A stretch of DNA of 64,000 nt from Triplophysa rosa (taxonomy: Eukaryota > Chordata > Actinopteri > Cypriniformes > Nemacheilidae). The DNA is taken from NCBI RefSeq assembly GCF_024868665.1, contig NC_079907.1:16354254-16418253 (forward strand), written 5' to 3'. A program made the translations under genes and the position numbers. Every line of letters begins with the position of its first letter. The stretch's first letter is position 1. The notes under the pieces were generated by a model. It had not been told where the DNA came from. It did not search any database and saw only the letters and a list, made by a program, of their open reading frames with translations. Positions 36,007 to 47,972 of this stretch are shown here, piece by piece.

Positions 36007-38402
36007 AATAGTAATCTTCATGGAATTGTGTAAACAACATTATAATGCACAGCTCTGCTAAATCACCAAAGCTTTTGTTTGTTGCTTCTTCATTTTAACC
36101 ATCACAACTTTCTTCACAGTCATCTGAGGGAATTCACTGTGACTGAAGTAAAGACAAGTGCTCCATGAATTAACCAACACATTGGCATCTCTAACTGGGC
36201 AACATGCAATATAGAAAAGCAGCAAAAAAGCCAACAGCTTGATGAGTGCCTTGTGCTTCAGCATTCATTTTTCACATTTGACGGCTTTGTTGTCATTACT
36301 GAAAGCAAAGCCACCAACATTGTTGTCCGTATCTTCTTGCACTGTTGCAAAGGGACCTTAAAGATTGGTCCACATAGACAGATTGCCAGCTGACTATGCT
36401 GTAAACTGGTGTAAGAGGTATGACAGAGACACTCAGAGGGATTAACTGCTTTTGTATTCTGGTGCATGAAGAACAGTGATATAGGTAGTGTGCAGCAGAT
36501 TGCAGCCCCTATTCTGATGCTCATGCCTGGCCTTCTGACATCTGTTTTTTCATGCATTTTGTTTATAAGTGGAAACAGGGGTTCTTCCACATATTCTTAT
36601 AAGGGATTAAAAATGTCAAAGCTCCAAGAAAGCAAATGCATCCATAATAAAAGTAATCGAAATGACTTCAAAGAATAAAGAAATGTCTCCTGAAGTGAAA
36701 GGATTGGTTTGTGAGAGAAAACTATTATTATTTTTGAAATTAATAATATTGCATGTGTGTGCTTTTTTAAGCTATTTGAAGTCCCATATGCTGCAAAATA
36801 ACATAACATTGTTTATTTACAAGAACAAAAATATTTTTTTATAATCAGCATTTTTGCCTGAAATATTAGTGATAACAGAAATAAGGAAAACACTGTTAAA
36901 AAATCTCGTAATCTTTGTAAAGTAAAATGACATTTTTTTATATTATTTTACACCCAACTTGTACATTTACAGTTTATTGCTGTAATTTTACCGCATTTCA
37001 AAAATATATGAAAGTTCTGTTAAATAAAATGGTAACATTTTGTAAAATATATTTTTTTGCCAGCCTGTTCAAGATGTCTTGGTCTAAGAGATACCTCGTA
37101 AACTCCAGCCCTCTCTGTGACCCCAACAGAGGTAAATAATATTTCTTTTTACTTTTTATAAAATTTATTTTAACTGTGCATGCATGAATTCATGACTGCC
37201 TGATTGCTCTTAGGGTAAAACAACATATTTTACACATTTTAACATTTCAGATGTCCATCTGAGTAGATTTGCTTTTTGCAAAATTCTGCTTCTTGTTTTA
37301 AAGATGTTCAGACATAAACTGAAAAGAAAGTTTTGCTGTATATTAAACAGATACATGAAAAACATTTTACACTATTTGAACTCTTAGGCATATCTGGCTA
37401 ATGCTCTCTGCAGGTCTTGGGGACAGACTACAGGCTAATTGTTTAACCCATTTTAATCAACCATGAAAGCTGTTGGTGGACAAGATTCTCATGGCAGCAC
37501 CTGTATTCGTTGTTAGAGTAAATCACCTTACTTATCCTGTGATGGACCAAACCCTCTTAAGTAAAATCCAGATCAACAGGAAAGACAGGCACTTTAATTC
37601 AGTACTACAGTTGCTTAGATTGTGATGTCAGGAGATTTAAGAGTGGATAACTCCTGTATTGATTGTCTCTTTGACATGCAAACCTAGATACTCAACTTTA
37701 TTTAGAACTTTATAAGATACTTTTTTAGAACTTTATAAGATAGAACTTGTTTTTTCAGTTATCTTTCATTCATTTTCATGTATTCTAAATGCCTAATCTC
37801 AAATATTTTCAGGTTGAGTATTAAACAATCACATAAAGCTATTTAAGAAGATAAGCAAAATAGTAATTTATGTTGGGGCCAATGCTAACAGGCTGTTTTT
37901 ATGTTTGAAATAATTATATATTTATGCATGTGGCATACACTTTTATTCAAAGCGTATTCAAGATATTCATTCAAGATCTAAATTTTACTAATATTTGTTC
38001 CCTGCATCAAAACCATGATCATGACATTTTTTTTCTGTTATGGTGTGTTATAAAAAATGATGATGATGATGATGGCATTCACCATTACATTAAACAAGAT
38101 TCGAACTCAAAGCAAACAGAAATCAACAAGAAATTATGATGCCAGTTTTATGGATGATTAAATTAAACATACTTCACAAGTTCATTTGAGCTCTTGATTA
38201 TTTCAATAATTTGTTCTGCATTCCAGTGCTGACATGGAAATGCTATGAAACCCAGCCACAAAATCAATACACATAAACTATTTATTTGTCAAACAGATCA
38301 CATTACACAAAAATATTTGCACAAATCTGAAGCTATTTGATATCTCACAGAACTGAAACCAAACAAAACAAAAAAAGTAATTATTTTTCATTGTAATGAC
38401 CT
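36007..38402. other. intergenic, AT-rich; no gene seen
   Basis: Low-complexity AT-rich DNA. Two minus-strand frames (36058-36264, starting MLKHKALIKLLAFLLLFYIA, and 36258-36590) have hydrophobic stretches, but I recognise no family and no splice context. A short GAT run lies at 38058-38073. Confidence 0.4.
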
Positions 38403-39510
38403 GGGCCCGTATTTATCAAGCGTCTGATAATTACTCACAAGAACACTGCTAAGAATTGACTTAAGAGCAAAAAAATTCTTGGCTCAAAGCTGCGCTTAAA
38501 AGTTGGTTATAAAACAGCTCCGTGGTAATTTAAGTGAAGCGTAGGACTAAATCTTAAGTGTCAGGCTTAGAGATGATTTACAACACTTTGCTGTGCCGCA
38601 AACGGGATTTTGGATGACGACATTGGCATGGACCAATCACTGAATTGATTTCCTTATTTAAGAATATTCTCTGATACATTCACGCTAAATGGTGAAATTA
38701 CAATGACAATAAAGACTTCTCAAGAGAATACATTATGATATAGACATTGTAAATGAAAGATAAACACGTTTCCACCATTTCTTAATGACCCATTTTAAGC
38801 CGGTGCTGATATTTGTTTTATTTGCTTTAGTCTAGTAGTTTGCTTTAAATACAATGTTATTTTCTGTATAAATGTTTTCTTGAGTGTGAAATCACATATT
38901 CCATTGAGAACAAAATACAGCATAGAGAGAATGGGCAAAAATAATGCAAATTCATTGCAATAGAGCATAACAAGATGATCCATAGCAATACAGCATAACA
39001 AGAACGTGCAACAGTACGGATGACCCATAGAGCATAACTCGAATGCTCGTATTAATGACTTGTATGGACTGCCTTTTATCTTGCGCACAAAGATGTTTGT
39101 TAAATGTATTAATTTCGATTATGAAAAGTGATGTGTAGATTTTGTTTCATTAATAAATGCCTTTCGCAAATTCATACTTTAAAAAAGTGCCACCCGCAAT
39201 TACGCCTATGCAGGGGAGTACCGAATATATGCGTGTATAATGTGGAATGATACGGTTCCATTGGCCATCCCCTCTGTCCACCACATGTCTGTCTCATCAG
39301 CACCATCACAAGCCCCTAGTGGCAACTCCTAAGCACTTGAGAGACCTCTCCAGCTGTCTTAAATAATTGGGAGAGTAAGAGTGATTCTTAGCTTTAAGAA
39401 ATTTGATAACTTGCTTTCATATTTAAGTTTGGAAGTAGGAGTAAATTTCATGAATTCTCAGCATTTAAGACTAAAATGGCACTTTGAGAAGCTTGATAAA
39501 TACAGACCCT
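38403..39510 (+). mobile_element. 1.1-kb non-autonomous DNA transposon, copy 1
   Basis: Left end GGGCCCGTATTTATCAAGC and right end GCTTGATAAATACAGACCC are inverted partners. Just inside, ACTCACAAGAACACTGCTAAGAATT is also typical of the family. An interior motif GCATAACAAG/GCATAACTCG recurs (about 38965-39045). A second, inverted copy lies at 61130-61855. No transposase. Confidence 0.8.
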
Positions 39511-40060
39511 GGTATATTATTTTTATAACTCCCACCACAGTGCGACTGTCCTCAACACTCTTTGAAAACAAGTGACACCCATCAAGAGAAAGGCCTATTT
39601 TGCCTCAAGGAACAATGTTTTGAGGACACATGAATATTTGAGATGGTTCTCATATCATGCACAAACACAGGTTTGTTTAACTGGCTGGAAGACAGCGAGT
39701 GAGAGATAGAGAGAGAGCGATTACTACCTGCTGCATGTCTGACCTTATTCTCCTTGAGCCAGAACACATCTGGTATCATTGTTTAATAGGAGTGTTGTAA
39801 ACAGTGAGGATTACAGATCACTTAAGAGTGGGGGGTAAAACATCATGGCACAACTGCTGTTATCCCTTCTAAATCTGCCTGTATTTGTTCCTGAAACTCT
39901 ACAAGATTAATGAGTATTGAGTTATGGGCCGCTAATCTGGTTCGTTGTTGACGTCATCTTTCGTGCAGTGAAGGACATCCCTTAATATCCCATTAATATC
40001 CCATTTTTGGTCTCTGTGGGTGCTATGTTAGATTAAGCTTTTAAGTTTCTCTAAAACGTC
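39511..40060. other. intergenic; no feature seen
   Basis: No gene or element signature up to the inverted repeats of the DIRS-type element. Contains a short GAGAGATAGAGAGAGAGCG run near 39698-39718. Confidence 0.4.
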
Positions 40061-40076
40061 TTGGTTACAGATATAA

Positions 40077-40454
40077 CGTCTCGGTTACGGATGAAACCTC
40101 AGTTTCCTGATGGAGGGAACGACATGTTGTGTCGAGCCGACAGATGGGGTTCGTCCCTGAGAAACAATCGCTTCCGACTTCTCAGAAAAGGCCAATGAAA
40201 TTGGCGAATGAAATATGCATGCCGGACTCTGGCCCCGGATATCCTGGTATAAAAGGGAGACGGCATGCCTCATTCATTCACCTTTGTTCTGAGGAGCCTG
40301 AGACCTCTCACGACTGCTGCAGTGGGCAGCACGTGTTGTGGCAAGAAGGACACAACGTCTCGTTCCCTCCATCAGGGAACTGAGTTTACATCCGTAACCA
40401 AGACGTTGGTTTCTGTCGGTCTCTCGACGTTGTGTCGAGCCGACGGATGGGGTT
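40077..40454. repeat. inverted and direct repeats at the DIRS 3' side
   Basis: About 55 bp at 40077-40131 (CGTCTCGGTTACGG...GTTGTG) is inverted at 40351-40405 (CACAACG...CCGTAACCAAGACG). A 26-bp direct repeat GTTGTGTCGAGCCGACAGAT follows both (40126-40151 and 40429-40454). Between them lies CCTGGTATAAAAGGGAGACG (about 40242), a good TATA-like box. This fits a DIRS terminal repeat or complementary region. Confidence 0.75.
40242..40256 (+). promoter_or_regulatory. TATA-like box in DIRS terminal region
   Basis: GGTATAAAAGGGAGA lies in the spacer between the inverted repeats. A promoter in a DIRS terminal repeat is plausible; use is not shown. Confidence 0.4.
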
Positions 40455-40459
40455 CTTAT

Positions 40460-41088
40460 GGAAAACGCCACAACACTGTGCCCTGTCACAATCTCTAGTG
40501 AAGCGATGGTGACTGGCCTGGGCGTGTCAGCCGTGAGCGCTACCGCGAAATTGTAACCTACCAGTGGGTAGGTAGGGGGTCCCAGAGCTTTTCTTGAATG
40601 GTGGGAAGGCCCCTGCCTTCGGCCTTAGAGAAGGCGGCCTTGCTTCTCTAACAGCGACAAGCTGCCCAGTACCGTAAGGCCACAGGGTAAGCGCTACTTC
40701 CTCAAATGGGGGATGCGCTACAGAGACCACTTCCTAACGCAGGGAGGAGTTTAGTGGAGATACCAACATGGTCTCACCGTTAGGGGAGAACACATGGGAG
40801 GAAAGTGCGGACCGAAGGAGTTAACCGCAAGGTGGAGGTCCACCTAGGGAAGGTTATGGGTTACCAAGGTGGGAACCAATCATGAGGATACATCAGATGG
40901 AACTGCCCTGCTGGGGGGTTACAACGTCCGGTAGCACTAGGTCCAGTTAGAGCTATGTTGTGGATAACTCAGTTGGTACCCGGCCTAAGGGGCAGGGCTG
41001 CTCTGCCCAGCCCGCCCGCAGGAGGTGCTTGCTTAGTGATGGATGGAGTGCCTGTTCTTGACCCAGTGGGGGAAGAAGGGAGGCTAGT
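40460..41088. other. DIRS non-coding 3' region
   Basis: GC-rich sequence between the inverted-repeat block and the recombinase remnant. No frame with a family signature is seen; frames on both strands are short. Confidence 0.55.
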
Positions 41089-41089
41089 T

Positions 41090-41890
41090 TAGTACTCCGA
41101 CCCCACTAGAAGAAAGGGGGGTAAGGCACTGTCATAGGCGCACACCCTACCGGCCGCCGGTCTTGCCTGATGCCCTGCAAGACTCGAGCTGATACCGGTT
41201 TCACGCGGAGGCTGTAGGACCTCAAGGTGATGGGTGTAGCCCAACCCGCAGCTCTGCAGATGTCTGCCAGAGAGGCGCCTCGAGCCAGTGCCCACGAGGA
41301 GGCTATACTCCGTGTGGAGAGAGCTCTCACCCAGTGGGCGCGGGCGATCTTAGGACAGGTACGCCGTAGTGACGGTGTCCATGATCCAGTGCGCCAATCT
41401 CTGTTTGAGACAGCCCTCCCTGCTTATCTCCAAACAGACAAAGAGCTGCTCAGAGCTCCTGCGGCTCTGCGTGCGGTCCAAGCAGAGGCGCAATGCGCAT
41501 ACTGGACACAACACGGATGGGGTTGGGTCTTCCTCCCCGGTGGGGAGCGCCTGTAAGTTCACCACCTGGTGTCTAGGGGGAGTGGTGGGAACTTTGGGCA
41601 CGTAGCCGGGCCAGGGTCTCAGGATAGCGTGAGAATTACCGGGCCCGAGTTCTAGGCAATCTGTGGACACGGAGAATGCTTTTAGGTCCGCTACCCTCTT
41701 GAGCACCATCCGGAGAGCCTTCTTCATCGTGAGGTGAGAAAGAGCGGCATCTCCGAGGGGCTCCAGGACCACATCAAGGTTGCAAGAGGGTACGGAGCAC
41801 CCCTTACGAACCAAATGATCAGGTTGTGCTGTCCTAGAGACTTACCAGCAACTGGGTCGTGATGAGCGGCAATAGCGGCTACATACATGT
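41090..41890 (-). pseudogene. DIRS tyrosine recombinase, broken
   Basis: Remnant of the enzyme that integrates circular DIRS DNA. The frame 41350-41814 holds CNLDVVLEPLGDA, an LKRVADLKAFSVS block with the first catalytic Arg, LRPWPGYVPKV, LCPVCALRLCLDRT and KQRLAHWI. A second frame (41106-41330) holds LSTRSIASSWAL, LADICRAAGWATP and RSYSLRV. The HxxR box reads LSTR, so its His is replaced, while the Tyr nucleophile appears kept. A frame change lies near 41340. Confidence 0.85.
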
Positions 41891-42600
41891 TCAGTGTGGA
41901 AGGGGAGAGATTACTCTAATCACCATCCGCCTGCTGCCGGTGTGCCACGCTCTCCAGGGAACTCGACTCTGTAGCCAGTGTTGGAGCGGTCTCATGTGCA
42001 TCAACCCGAGGGGTATCACCACCGCTGAGGATGCCATGTGCCCAGGAGCCTCTGAATTTGTTTCAGGGGGACCGCTGACTGCTTGAAATATTCCAGGCAG
42101 TTCAACACTGACTGAGCGCGCTCTGTAGTCAGTCGCTTTGTAATGGAGACAGAGTTGAGTTCCATACCAAGAAAGAGGATGCTCTGCACAGGGGAGAGCT
42201 TGCTCTTTTTCTCGGTTGACCTGTGGTCCCTGTGTGTACATAACAGATCTCGCGAGTGTGTCAAATGAGCCAGTCGTCGAGATAGTTTAGTTCCCGCACA
42301 CCTCTCTCCCTGAGGGGAGTGAGGGCGGCTTCCACGATCTTTGTGAAGACTCGTGGGGACAGGGACAGACCGAAAGGAAGGACTCTGTACTAATATGCCC
42401 GACCCTCGAAAGCGAACCATAGGAATGGGCGATGGCGAGGGAGAATCGAGACATGAAAGTAAGCGTCCTTCAGGTCGATTGCCATGAACCAATCTTGACA
42501 TCTGATAGATGCCAGGATGTGCTTCTGCGTGAGCATCCTGAACGGCAGCTTGAGTAGGTGCCTGTTCAGGGTACGCAGATCTAGCAACCCCCCTTTTTGG
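41891..42600 (-). pseudogene. DIRS reverse transcriptase/RNase H, broken
   Basis: MLDLRTLNRHL, FRMLTQKHI, DWFMAIDLKDAYFHVSI (catalytic Asp) and FLWFAFEGRAY are read at 42390-42587. FLGMELNSVS, LTTERAQSVLNCLEYF and QRLLGTW follow in another frame (42016-42240), and then SAVVIPLGLMHMRPLQHWLQSRVP (41891-42060). This is the DIRS RT and RNase H order. At least two frame changes separate the blocks. Confidence 0.88.
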
Positions 42601-42970
42601 GGACGATGAAGTACGGGCTGTAAAGCCCGTTGAACATCTCAGCCAGAGGGACTAGCACAATCACTTCCTCTCCAGAGGGGTGGCGACCTTGGCCCAAAGC
42701 ACGGGAGCATCCTTGCCTCTGACTGAGGTTTGAGAGGATGCCCCGAAACTTGGGCGGGCGTCTGGGGAGTTGGACCGCGTAGCCGAGACGGATCGCATCC
42801 CGTAGTCACCATGACGGTTTGGGAAGCCTTGTCAGGCTCCCAGGGACCGATCCAGGGAGGCTAGGGGTACGTTCTGCTTCATCAACCTCCTGGGGGGTGG
42901 TTCGATGGCCAGCAGTGCGGGTCCCCGGTGAGGAGATCGGTTCCTCATCCGCTGTTTTACCTGCCTGGCA

Positions 42971-43243
42971 ATGATGTAGCACAATGCACCATCAATTGAG
43001 AGTGCTTAGGCTGATGATTATCCTCAACATTGGGTCTCGCCTCAACGTTGAGTTGCCGAACACCGTCGTGTAGAGGGTGAGAGCGGCTGTGATAATACCC
43101 AGATGATGATGTAGCACAATGCACCGTCGATTGAGAGTGCTTAGGCTGCTGATTATCCTCGACATTGGGTCTCGCCTTGACGCAACGTCGAGTTGCCGAA
43201 CACCGTCGTGTAGAGGGTGAGAGCGGCTGTGATAAACACCCAG
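42971..43243. repeat. 135-bp tandem duplication inside DIRS spacer
   Basis: GATGTAGCACAATGCACC...GAGAGCGGCTGTGATAA occurs at 42973 and again at 43108, with scattered differences and a small extra GACGCAACGTCG piece in the second. It splits the region between gag and RT. Confidence 0.85.
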
Positions 43244-43538
43244 AGAGAGAGAAAAACTAGAAGTGGGCTGTTGGGACGGGGCAGGAACCGTCCCAGATCG
43301 ACCAACCAGCCATGGAATGGCTGGGGTCGGGCCCGAAGGTATTCTCGATCTCCCTGGGGTCTTCCCATGAGGGCCGCTTCGGCTTCCGACAGGGCTGCTG
43401 AAGGGGTGGTGGTCTCCTCTTCGATGTCTTCTTCCGGGGGGCAACCTGCATGGGGGTGCCGAAACCGGAAGGCGTCGAAGAGGACCAGGGCTGCTGGGAA
43501 GCAGACCGTGCATGGGATCTCGACGGCCAGAGGGCGGC

Positions 43539-44341
43539 CTAATCGCGGCGGGGGAGGATATGCTTGATATCCTCTGTCTGCTTCTTTACTGTTGAGAACT
43601 GCGGCTCTTTCTCGACATTACTCATCTGTGCAAGGTTCAGCCAGAGGTGTCTCTCCTGGACCACAAGTGTGGACATCACCCGACCCAGGGCCCACGCAGT
43701 CACCTTGGTCACCCGTAGAATGAGGTCGGTGACGGCGCAGAGTTCCTGCATAAGTGCTGGGTTGGTCTTACCCTCGTGGAGCTCTCTCAATGCCTTGGCC
43801 TGATGGACCTGCAGGATGGCCATAGCGTGGAGAGAGGGGACAGCTTGGCCCGCAGCAGAGTAAGCTCTCGACACCTAAGATGCCAAAAAACCTACATGCT
43901 TTGGACTGGAGTCTAGGTCGAGCCCCTAGGGAACATCGACGTATCCTCTAGCTGCCCCACCATCGAGGGAAGAAAGGGCGATGGAACTAGTTGACGTGCA
44001 CGTGCCGAAAGGGGGTGTTCCAGGTTGTACTAAGTTCTTCGTGCACTTCCGGGAAAATACGGCACTGGGGGCGAGTGCGGCTTGGAGCCGCTCTAAAACC
44101 CGAGGTACCATGTATCCAGCCACGAGCATTGGGAGAGGCAGTGCGGTGCACTGCAACCCAATGCCGGCGGCCCGGGAAATCATGGTTGACATTTCGACGT
44201 CCGCTTCTTCCTGGGCTCAACCCCCCGAGGGAGGGAGCTTCGAGGAATCGTCGGAGTCCGATGCCAGTAAGTCACCCTCCGATTCTGCAACGGACATCTC
44301 ATCATCACGCACCATTTCCGAATACGTGGTTGAGGAACGAG
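43539..44341 (-). pseudogene. DIRS gag, broken
   Basis: The 43539-43874 frame reads AYSAAGQAVPSLHAMAILQVHQAKALRELHEG, VTKVTAWALGRVMSTLVVQERHLWLNLAQM and KKQTEDIKHILPRRD. The 43926-44192 frame supplies the upstream part (LSSLDGGAARGYVDVP). These are conserved parts of fish DIRS Gag. The acidic N-terminus (44220-44340) is present in another frame, and the start is lost at the Gypsy join. Two or more frame changes are visible. Confidence 0.85.
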
Positions 44342-45877
44342 ACGGTGGGCACTTTGGGGTTCGGTAAACAGAGATTGGGCGCGGAAGAAAAGGCTTCCTT
44401 TAGCCTGACAAATGCTTGGTGAGCTTCCGGGTTCCAGGACAGGGATCTGCTTTTCTGGCCAGTCAAGGCAGTGAGAGGAGCGGCAGTCGAGCTGAATCCT
44501 GCAATGAACCGGCGATAGAAGTTTGCGAACCCTAAGAAACCCTAAGCTTGCGAACTCCGTTGGAGTTCCTTAACCATCTGGGGTTGAGGCCAGTTGCGGA
44601 CTGCCTCCACTTTCCTCTGATCCATGGCGACTTTATTGCAGGAGATGATTTAGCCTAGAAAGTGAATGGTTGAGAGGGGAAACTGGCACTTTTCTAATTT
44701 TAAAAACAGCTGATGGTTACGGAGTCGTTGGAGTACTGTGGAAACATGATGAACATGGTCAGCAACAGAGCGGGAGAATATGAGTATGTCATCGATGTAA
44801 ATGATGGTGAATTTGCCCAGGACATCACAGAAGATTTTGTTCATGAAACTTTGAAATACGGCCGGTGCATTAACTAGACCAAAGGGCATTACTTGATGTT
44901 CATAATGTCCATTGGGCTTATTACTAAAGGCGGTTTTCCATTCATCACCAGGGCGAATTCTGATGAGGTTATAGGTGCTTCTCAGATCTAATTTGGTGAA
45001 AATGGTGGCATCGGAGAGTTGTTCCAGGGCAGCAGGGATCAGAGGCAGGGGATAAGCGAAGCGTTTGGTATGAGTGTTTAGAGTCCGATAATCTATACAA
45101 GGCCGCAGACTCCCGTCCTTCTTCCCAACAAAGAAAAAGCTGGAAGCGGCAGGGGAGGTAGATGGTTTGATGAATTTCTGTTTCAGAGCCTCCTTGACGT
45201 ACTCCACATAGCTCTCTGTTCCGGAACCGATAGTGGATAGATCCTTCCTTTCGGCATGACGGCCCCTGGTAGTAGCTCAATGGCACAGTCCCATGGCCGG
45301 TGTGGAGGGAGCTCAGAAGCTTTGCGTTTGGAGACGAACGGTACTCGAAAGGGATCTCCTCCTGGGAATCCGGACAGGAACACTCCACAGACGAGGAGAG
45401 GATGGGCAGACTCAGGTCCTGATGATTAACAGGTTCGACGGTCTGCGGACAGATTTTCAGGCAGGATTTAGTACAGTTCTCACCCCAACGAAGAACCTTA
45501 CATGACTTCCAGTCCACTTCGGGTCGATGGAGTTGGAGCCACGGTCGTCCCAGGACGAGATCGGAGGTTGACCCCTCCAGAACCCAGAACGACAACTCCT
45601 CTTCATGATCCGGTTCCGTGAATACTCTGATCAGGGGTGAGTGGAAGAAAATTAGTCCTCGACCCAGCGGTTTTCCAAGAATGTTCTGGATAGCCATATT
45701 CCTCTCGTTTCTCACTCTCTTCAACCCCAGGGAATTAAGTAGGTCCCAAGAGATAACATTACCAGCTGCTCCGCAGTCAATTAAAGCCTTGGCTGGAATA
45801 GAAACATTAGAGGCAGATATCACTACATCAGCATGTGACAAACAGGGGATAGAGGCCAGTGTATGGATAGTACTCAC
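44342..45877 (-). pseudogene. Gypsy pol (protease-RT), broken and truncated
   Basis: Protease: KALIDCGAAGNVIS (about 45760-45800), where the usual active-site DSG reads DCG. Linker: [29 protein letters not shown] (45183-45383 frame). [57 protein letters not shown] and the catalytic YIDDILIFS (44650-45207). The thumb and [18 protein letters not shown] follow in a further frame. Frame changes lie near 45385, 45210 and 44650. Confidence 0.88.
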
Positions 45878-45879
45878 CG

Positions 45880-46640
45880 CGGGTCAGGCCAGATGGATGG
45901 GGCACACCGAGAGGCAGTTCCCGGGTTCACCACAGTACAAACAAAGATTGTTCTTTAGTCTGCGGGTACGTTCAGTAGGTGTCAGATGATACTTGTCGAT
46001 CTCCATGGATTCGGGTTCTGAAGGGGTTCCGGCAATGGCTGACTGGATTGGGGAGGAGTGACAGCGGGTCGAGGCGGAGCACAGGCAGATAGTCGTTGGG
46101 AAATCCGTATCGACTTCTGTATGAGTACTTCCAGTCCAATGGAGTCATCATAGATTGCCATTGGGGAACGTACGCGGGTATCCAGACCCTGACGGTAGAC
46201 AGCCATGAGTGCAGCTTCGTCCCATCCACTAGTAGCAGCAAGGGTTCGGAACTGTAAGGCATACTCCGCAACCGTAGCCCGACCCTGGCATAATCGAAGT
46301 AAACGATCGGGGACGGTAAATAGATCAGTAACCTGAAGTGGAAGTGTTCCAAAAACGAGTGTAACTCTGTAGTCAGGGGACCGCCCGCGTTCCAGATGGC
46401 TTGCGCCCAAGTAAGGGCTTGTCCATTCAGAAGGGATATGATGAATGCTATCTTTGACTTATCTGTGGGAAACTGTGAGGGGTGCATCTGGAAGTACAGT
46501 TCTGCACTCCTCCACAGACCCGGCATAACGTGTGGGAATGGCCATGGGACTGGCGAAGGCAGAGGAGGAAGAGGCTGATGACGGTAGGTGGGAGCGGAGC
46601 AGGTTGACCTGTTCGGTGAGGGGGTCCGTGGTGGGAGCAC
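45880..46640 (-). pseudogene. Gypsy gag, broken
   Basis: Capsid blocks KSKIAFIISLLNGQALTWAQAIWN (about 46380-46460) and CQGRATVAEYALQFRTLAATSGWDEAAL (about 46200-46290) are in different frames. The nucleocapsid knuckle LCLYCGEPGNCLSVCP (about 45905-45950) has Asn where the zinc-binding His should be (CX2CX4NX4C), so this copy's knuckle is probably dead. Confidence 0.82.
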
Positions 46641-46675
46641 TCCGTGGGGTGGTCGTGTTGGTGGGTCTGGTCTTC

Positions 46676-47212
46676 TGTCAGGCCGGGGCTAGCAGACTCT
46701 CAAAACCCCAGAGTCTCGTGCAGGCCAGGAGTGTGGTGGAAAAACATGGAGAACCAAAAGGTTTATTCCAGAACAAAAACTTCCAAAAATGATAAAGCCA
46801 ATATCCAAAACAAAACAGTCCAAAATCCAAAAGGGGAAGACAAAACAAGGTTTACCAGAGGCTGGTCAAGTTGTGAATACAGGCAAACAAACTGATAGGG
46901 TAATCAGGTATACTCAGGTTTATAGCACGGATCATGTACAAAAAAACATCCACAGGGTCCAAAACACGGGTAAACAGAATGCAGGTGATGTTAAGACCAG
47001 ACAATGTGAAAGGAAAACCGACAAGCTAAAATAGTGTGCGGGTAATCAGGTGCAGGTGGCAAAGAAATCCAAGATGGCTGACGGAGTGTGGTGCATGGGG
47101 AGTGTAGTCCGTTAAAAGTCCGGTGACAGGGATCGGTTAAACTGTGGTGTGAGCGCTGATGTAGGGGGTGTGGCCGGTCGAGGGTGTGGAAATTGGGTGT
47201 GGAGATACTGTT
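46676..47212 (-). mobile_element. 5' LTR of the minus-strand Gypsy element
   Basis: Starts TGTCAGGCCGGGGCTAG on the plus strand, which is the inner end of the minus-strand LTR. The outer end is not clean; the GGGGGTGTGGCCGGTCGAGG stretch near 47167 resembles the LTR end at 18650-18690. The outer limit of 47212 is approximate. Confidence 0.6.
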
Positions 47213-47966
47213 CCTTAACTTCAGTTTACAGAGAGAAGTATTATGAATATTAAGAATATTTTAGTATCTGTACCACTAGAAAATTACCACTTTTTTAAAA
47301 TCTAAAAAATATTTAAATCTATGACTCTGCTTTAACTCACTTGCTGGCTTATACTGCCTTCAAAATAAAGCAAATAGTGCTTTCAAATATTTTGTATTTT
47401 TAACACAACCAATCTGCCAACACACTACCTCCAAGACCTTCCACTATACCTGCTGAGATGTTCCTGTGGAGAAACATCTTCATTGACGTTTTTTTCTCTT
47501 TGTTTTCAACTTCTTTTATGTCTCCAAGAAATCAATCTCTCATTTTCTTAGAAACTAAACAATCAATAACGTATGTGACAAGTTTGAGGAATTCACGTCT
47601 CTACTTCAAGAAGGTCATCCCTCATAATGCATAATACTAATAACTTCCCTCAATAGAGTCTAGCTGCAGATGATGCACTCTCAGCCGCACATGCGCACTC
47701 GGACACATGCGCTAGATGCGTGTTTTAGGTGCATGCACAGGCCACTTATAAGTATTTTTATTCATTTCGTACATGATTAAGTTGAAGTAATTTTTTTTAA
47801 AAACGATCCTGATATTTAAAGTTATCCGATATATCTCGCAGGCACAGGCCCCTCGACGTTGTTATAGGGAGGGTTCAGCGACCGCTAACAAAATTTTGTA
47901 AGTATATTTAATTCATACAATAGGTAGATGTAAAAGTTTTGTTTTAATTTATGAGACAATGTTATC
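47213..47966. other. flanking DNA, no gene seen
   Basis: AT-rich sequence with a GCGCACTCGG patch at 47680-47730. The target sequence of the large Gypsy insertion (GTTATC then GAAAAC) is at its right end. Confidence 0.5.
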
Positions 47967-47972
47967 GAAAAC

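Larger units (their letters stand above)
40060..44341 (-). mobile_element. DIRS-type tyrosine-recombinase retrotransposon, decayed
   Basis: On the minus strand, from right to left: gag (about 44340-43540), a spacer with an internal 135-bp duplication, RT/RNase H (about 42600-41890), tyrosine recombinase (about 41890-41095), then a long 3' region with inverted repeats (40077-40455). There are no LTRs or integrase, and this order is the DIRS1 plan. All frames are broken. The right end stops inside gag at a join with a Gypsy element (about 44342). Confidence 0.88.
44342..47212 (-). mobile_element. Gypsy LTR retrotransposon, 3' half missing
   Basis: Minus strand, right to left: 5' LTR (46676-47212), gag, protease, RT, ending in the stretch before RNase H (LPNPKVP) at the join with DIRS near 44342. 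RNase H, integrase and the 3' LTR are missing. Several frame changes show age. The element differs from the nearby plus-strand chromovirus. Confidence 0.85.

Noticed and set aside
36058..36590. Two overlapping minus-strand frames with signal-peptide-like stretch
   Set aside because: AT-rich context, no splice signals, no recognisable family; hydrophobic runs arise easily from such DNA.
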